From: Alphaproteobacteria bacterium
GTDB taxonomy: Bacteria; Pseudomonadota; Alphaproteobacteria; SP197
Reading direction: 5' to 3'
DNA length: 64,000 nucleotides
NCBI GenBank assembly: GCA_016869675.1
Contig: VGDP01000012.1
Location: 1-64,000 of the forward strand
Notes under the pieces: model-generated
What the model was told of the DNA's origin: nothing
Database searches by the model: none
What the model saw: the letters and a program-made list of their open reading frames with translations, nothing else
Shown here: positions 62,611 to 64,000 of the stretch, in pieces
Numbering within the stretch: the first letter of the stretch is position 1
How the letters are laid out: each line of letters starts with the position of its first letter
Translations under genes and position numbers: made by a program

Positions 62611-63429
62611 TTAGCGCGGCAATGTGGCCGTGGTGTGGCGCACGGACGCGAGAGCGCGGATCAGGCCGTCGTGCACGTGGGGGTTGGCAGCGGCCACGTC
62701 CCCCTGCGCCAGGCCGTCCACGCCTCCCGCCAGATCGGTGACCAGGCCGCCGGCCTCGCGCACGATCAGCACCCCGGCCGCCAGGTCCCAAGGCTTGAGC
62801 CCGGCTTCCCAGTAGCCGTCGAGCCGGCCCGCCGCGACATAGGCCAGGTCGAGCGCGGCCGCGCCGAACCGGCGCACCGCGGCACCCGCCGCCAGCACCG
62901 CGTCGATCTCGGCCAGGAACGGCGCGAGGTCTGCATCGCCCGGATCGGGCCGACCGTGGGCGATCACCGCGTCCTCGAGCCGGCGCCGGGCCGAGACGCG
63001 CAGGCGCCGGTCATTGACATAGGCGCCCCGCCCCTTCTCGGCCCAGTAGGTCTCGTCCTTGATGGGATCGAACACCAGGCCCGCCACCACCTCGCCGCCG
63101 GTCTCGTAGGCGATCGAGATGGCGAAGTGTGGGATGCCGTGCAGGAAATTGAGCGTGCCGTCGAGCGGATCGACGATCCAGCGCGCGGACGCATCGCGCC
63201 CGTCCTCGGCGCCGTTCTCCTCGGCCAGGATGCCAGCGGCGGGGCGAGCGCGCTTGAGTTCGGCCTTGATCGTGCGCTCGGCCGCCAGATCGGCAGCGCT
63301 GACGAAATCGGCCGGCCCCTTGCGGCTGACCTGGAGCTGTTCGACCTCGTTGAAGTCGCGGATCAGACGCCGCGCGGCCTTGTCGGCCGCCGCGGCCATG
63401 ACCGTGACGAGAGGCGGGCGGGCGACCAA
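62611..63429 (-). CDS. suhB: Inositol monophosphatase family protein SuhB
   Basis: 272 residues. Motif ILAEENG, metal motif WIVDPLDGTLNFLHG and C-terminal KPWDLAAGVLIVREAGG define the IMPase fold; the opening LVTVMAAAADKAARRLIRDFNEVEQLQVSRKGPADFVSAAD (in parts) is the SuhB form, and starts at a TTG (63429) where relatives begin MxRSPLINVM. It hydrolyses inositol or nucleotide monophosphates and has an RNA-related role in some bacteria. It follows efp with a six-base gap, a frequent alphaproteobacterial arrangement. Confidence 0.94.
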   Translation of the reverse strand: MVARPPLVTVMAAAADKAARRLIRDFNEVEQLQVSRKGPADFVSAADLAAERTIKAELKRARPAAGILAEENGAEDGRDASARWIVDPLDGTLNFLHGIPHFAISIAYETGGEVVAGLVFDPIKDETYWAEKGRGAYVNDRRLRVSARRRLEDAVIAHGRPDPGDADLAPFLAEIDAVLAAGAAVRRFGAAALDLAYVAAGRLDGYWEAGLKPWDLAAGVLIVREAGGLVTDLAGGVDGLAQGDVAAANPHVHDGLIRALASVRHTTATLPR

Positions 63430-63435
63430 CGAAGC

Positions 63436-64000
63436 CTAGTCCTTGGCCCGTTCGAGGTACTCGGAATCGGCCGTGCCGACCACGATGCGCTCACCGGCAC
63501 CGATGTGCGGCGGCACCATGACGCGCACGCCGTTGTCCAGCCGCGCCGGCTTGTAGCTGGCGGCGGCGGTCTGGCCCTTCACGACCGCGTCGGTCTGCTC
63601 GACCGTGCAGACGACGGTCTCGGGCAGTTCGACGGACAAGGGCTTGCCCTCGTAGCTCGACACGGTGACGACCATGCCGTCCTGCAGGAACACCGCGGCG
63701 TCGCCGACCAGGTCGCGCGGGATGGTGATCTGCTCGAACGTCTCGCCGTCCATGAAGGTGAGCGTCTCGCCCTCGGCGAACAGGAACTGGTAGTCGTGGT
63801 CGTCCAGCCGCACGCGTTCCACCGTCTCGGCCGAACGGAACCGCTCGTTCAGCTTGGTGCCGTCCTGAACGCCCTTGAGCTCGACCTGCATGTACGCGCC
63901 GCCCTTGCCGGGCTTCGTGTGCATGGTCTTGACCGCGACCCACAGCCGATCCTTGTGCTCCAGGATCATGCCGGGCCGAATTTCGACGCCTGAGATCTTC
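63436..64000 (-). CDS. efp: Elongation factor P (5' end beyond window)
   Basis: The visible 188 residues cover almost all of [20 protein letters not shown] at the window edge, [16 protein letters not shown] with the modifiable Lys of the PGKG loop, then the OB domains ([21 protein letters not shown]) to ERAKD. Only the start codon and perhaps one residue lie past position 64000. It relieves ribosome stalling at polyproline stretches. Confidence 0.95.
   Translation of the reverse strand, partial: KISGVEIRPGMILEHKDRLWVAVKTMHTKPGKGGAYMQVELKGVQDGTKLNERFRSAETVERVRLDDHDYQFLFAEGETLTFMDGETFEQITIPRDLVGDAAVFLQDGMVVTVSSYEGKPLSVELPETVVCTVEQTDAVVKGQTAAASYKPARLDNGVRVMVPPHIGAGERIVVGTADSEYLERAKD

Overview
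The window is a GC-rich chromosome segment with dense gene packing, many ATGA or GTGA stop/start overlaps, and GTG and TTG starts. The housekeeping genes (class 2 pyrD, suhB, efp, a TIGR01459-type HAD phosphatase, a TipF-like EAL protein, and a MotA/MotB-like pair with an OmpA-like partner) look alphaproteobacterial, probably Rhodospirillales-like. That assignment is inference from gene content. There are no rRNA or tRNA genes, no CRISPR array and no complete mobile element. Only the 5' end of an IstB-like ATPase at the left edge hints at IS21-type DNA.

Layout. 0-8.9 kb: D-aminoacylase, a DUF3830 protein, an orphan peptide-type solute-binding protein and a TauD-type dioxygenase. These are followed by three damaged genes (hyuB remnant, ABC exporter remnant, NTP_transf_5 remnant) that meet at a rearrangement junction near 6.66 kb. 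8.9-16 kb: alpha-hydroxy-acid oxidase, a short HyuA-like protein, a luciferase-like oxidoreductase, a broken SDR gene, proline iminopeptidase and an ADP-forming acyl-CoA synthetase-like protein. 16.1-19.3 kb: a perfect 22-of-24-base palindrome in an AT-rich promoter region precedes a gene that fuses a BetI/TetR-type regulator to a Rieske oxygenase, followed by a stand-alone Rieske paralogue. 19.3-27.2 kb: mostly core genes (DUF4126, two FAD amine/amino-acid oxidoreductases, pyrD, TipF-like EAL split by an amber stop, HAD phosphatase, phytochelatin-synthase-like peptidase). 27.2-42.6 kb: a catabolic region with a peptide-type ABC importer, a sugar-acid-like pathway (SDR, VOC, mandelate-racemase family, SMP-30 lactonase, FAH-family hydrolase, second SDR), a DMT exporter, a sulfatase or phosphonate monoesterase, and a frameshifted Rieske oxygenase. 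42.6-51.9 kb: a dimethylformamidase-like operon with one small and three different large subunits, then a nitronate monooxygenase, a glycerophosphodiesterase and a small secreted protein. 52-59.1 kb: a decayed TIGR03032 gene, then hyuA-hyuB-hyuB and a second BetI/TetR-type regulator. 59.1-64 kb: envelope and core genes up to efp.

The accessory genes share a theme: breakdown of amides, lactams/hydantoins, N-methylated or quaternary amines and D-amino acids (D-aminoacylase, three hydantoinase/oxoprolinase loci, dimethylformamidase-like enzymes, nitronate monooxygenase, GbcA-like Rieske oxygenases under BetI-like regulators, DadA-like and PuuB-like oxidases). The strongest candidates for something undescribed are the regulator-oxygenase fusion with its own operator-like palindrome, and the three-large-subunit dimethylformamidase-like operon. 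The window also holds an unusual number of broken genes, from either local decay or sequence error.
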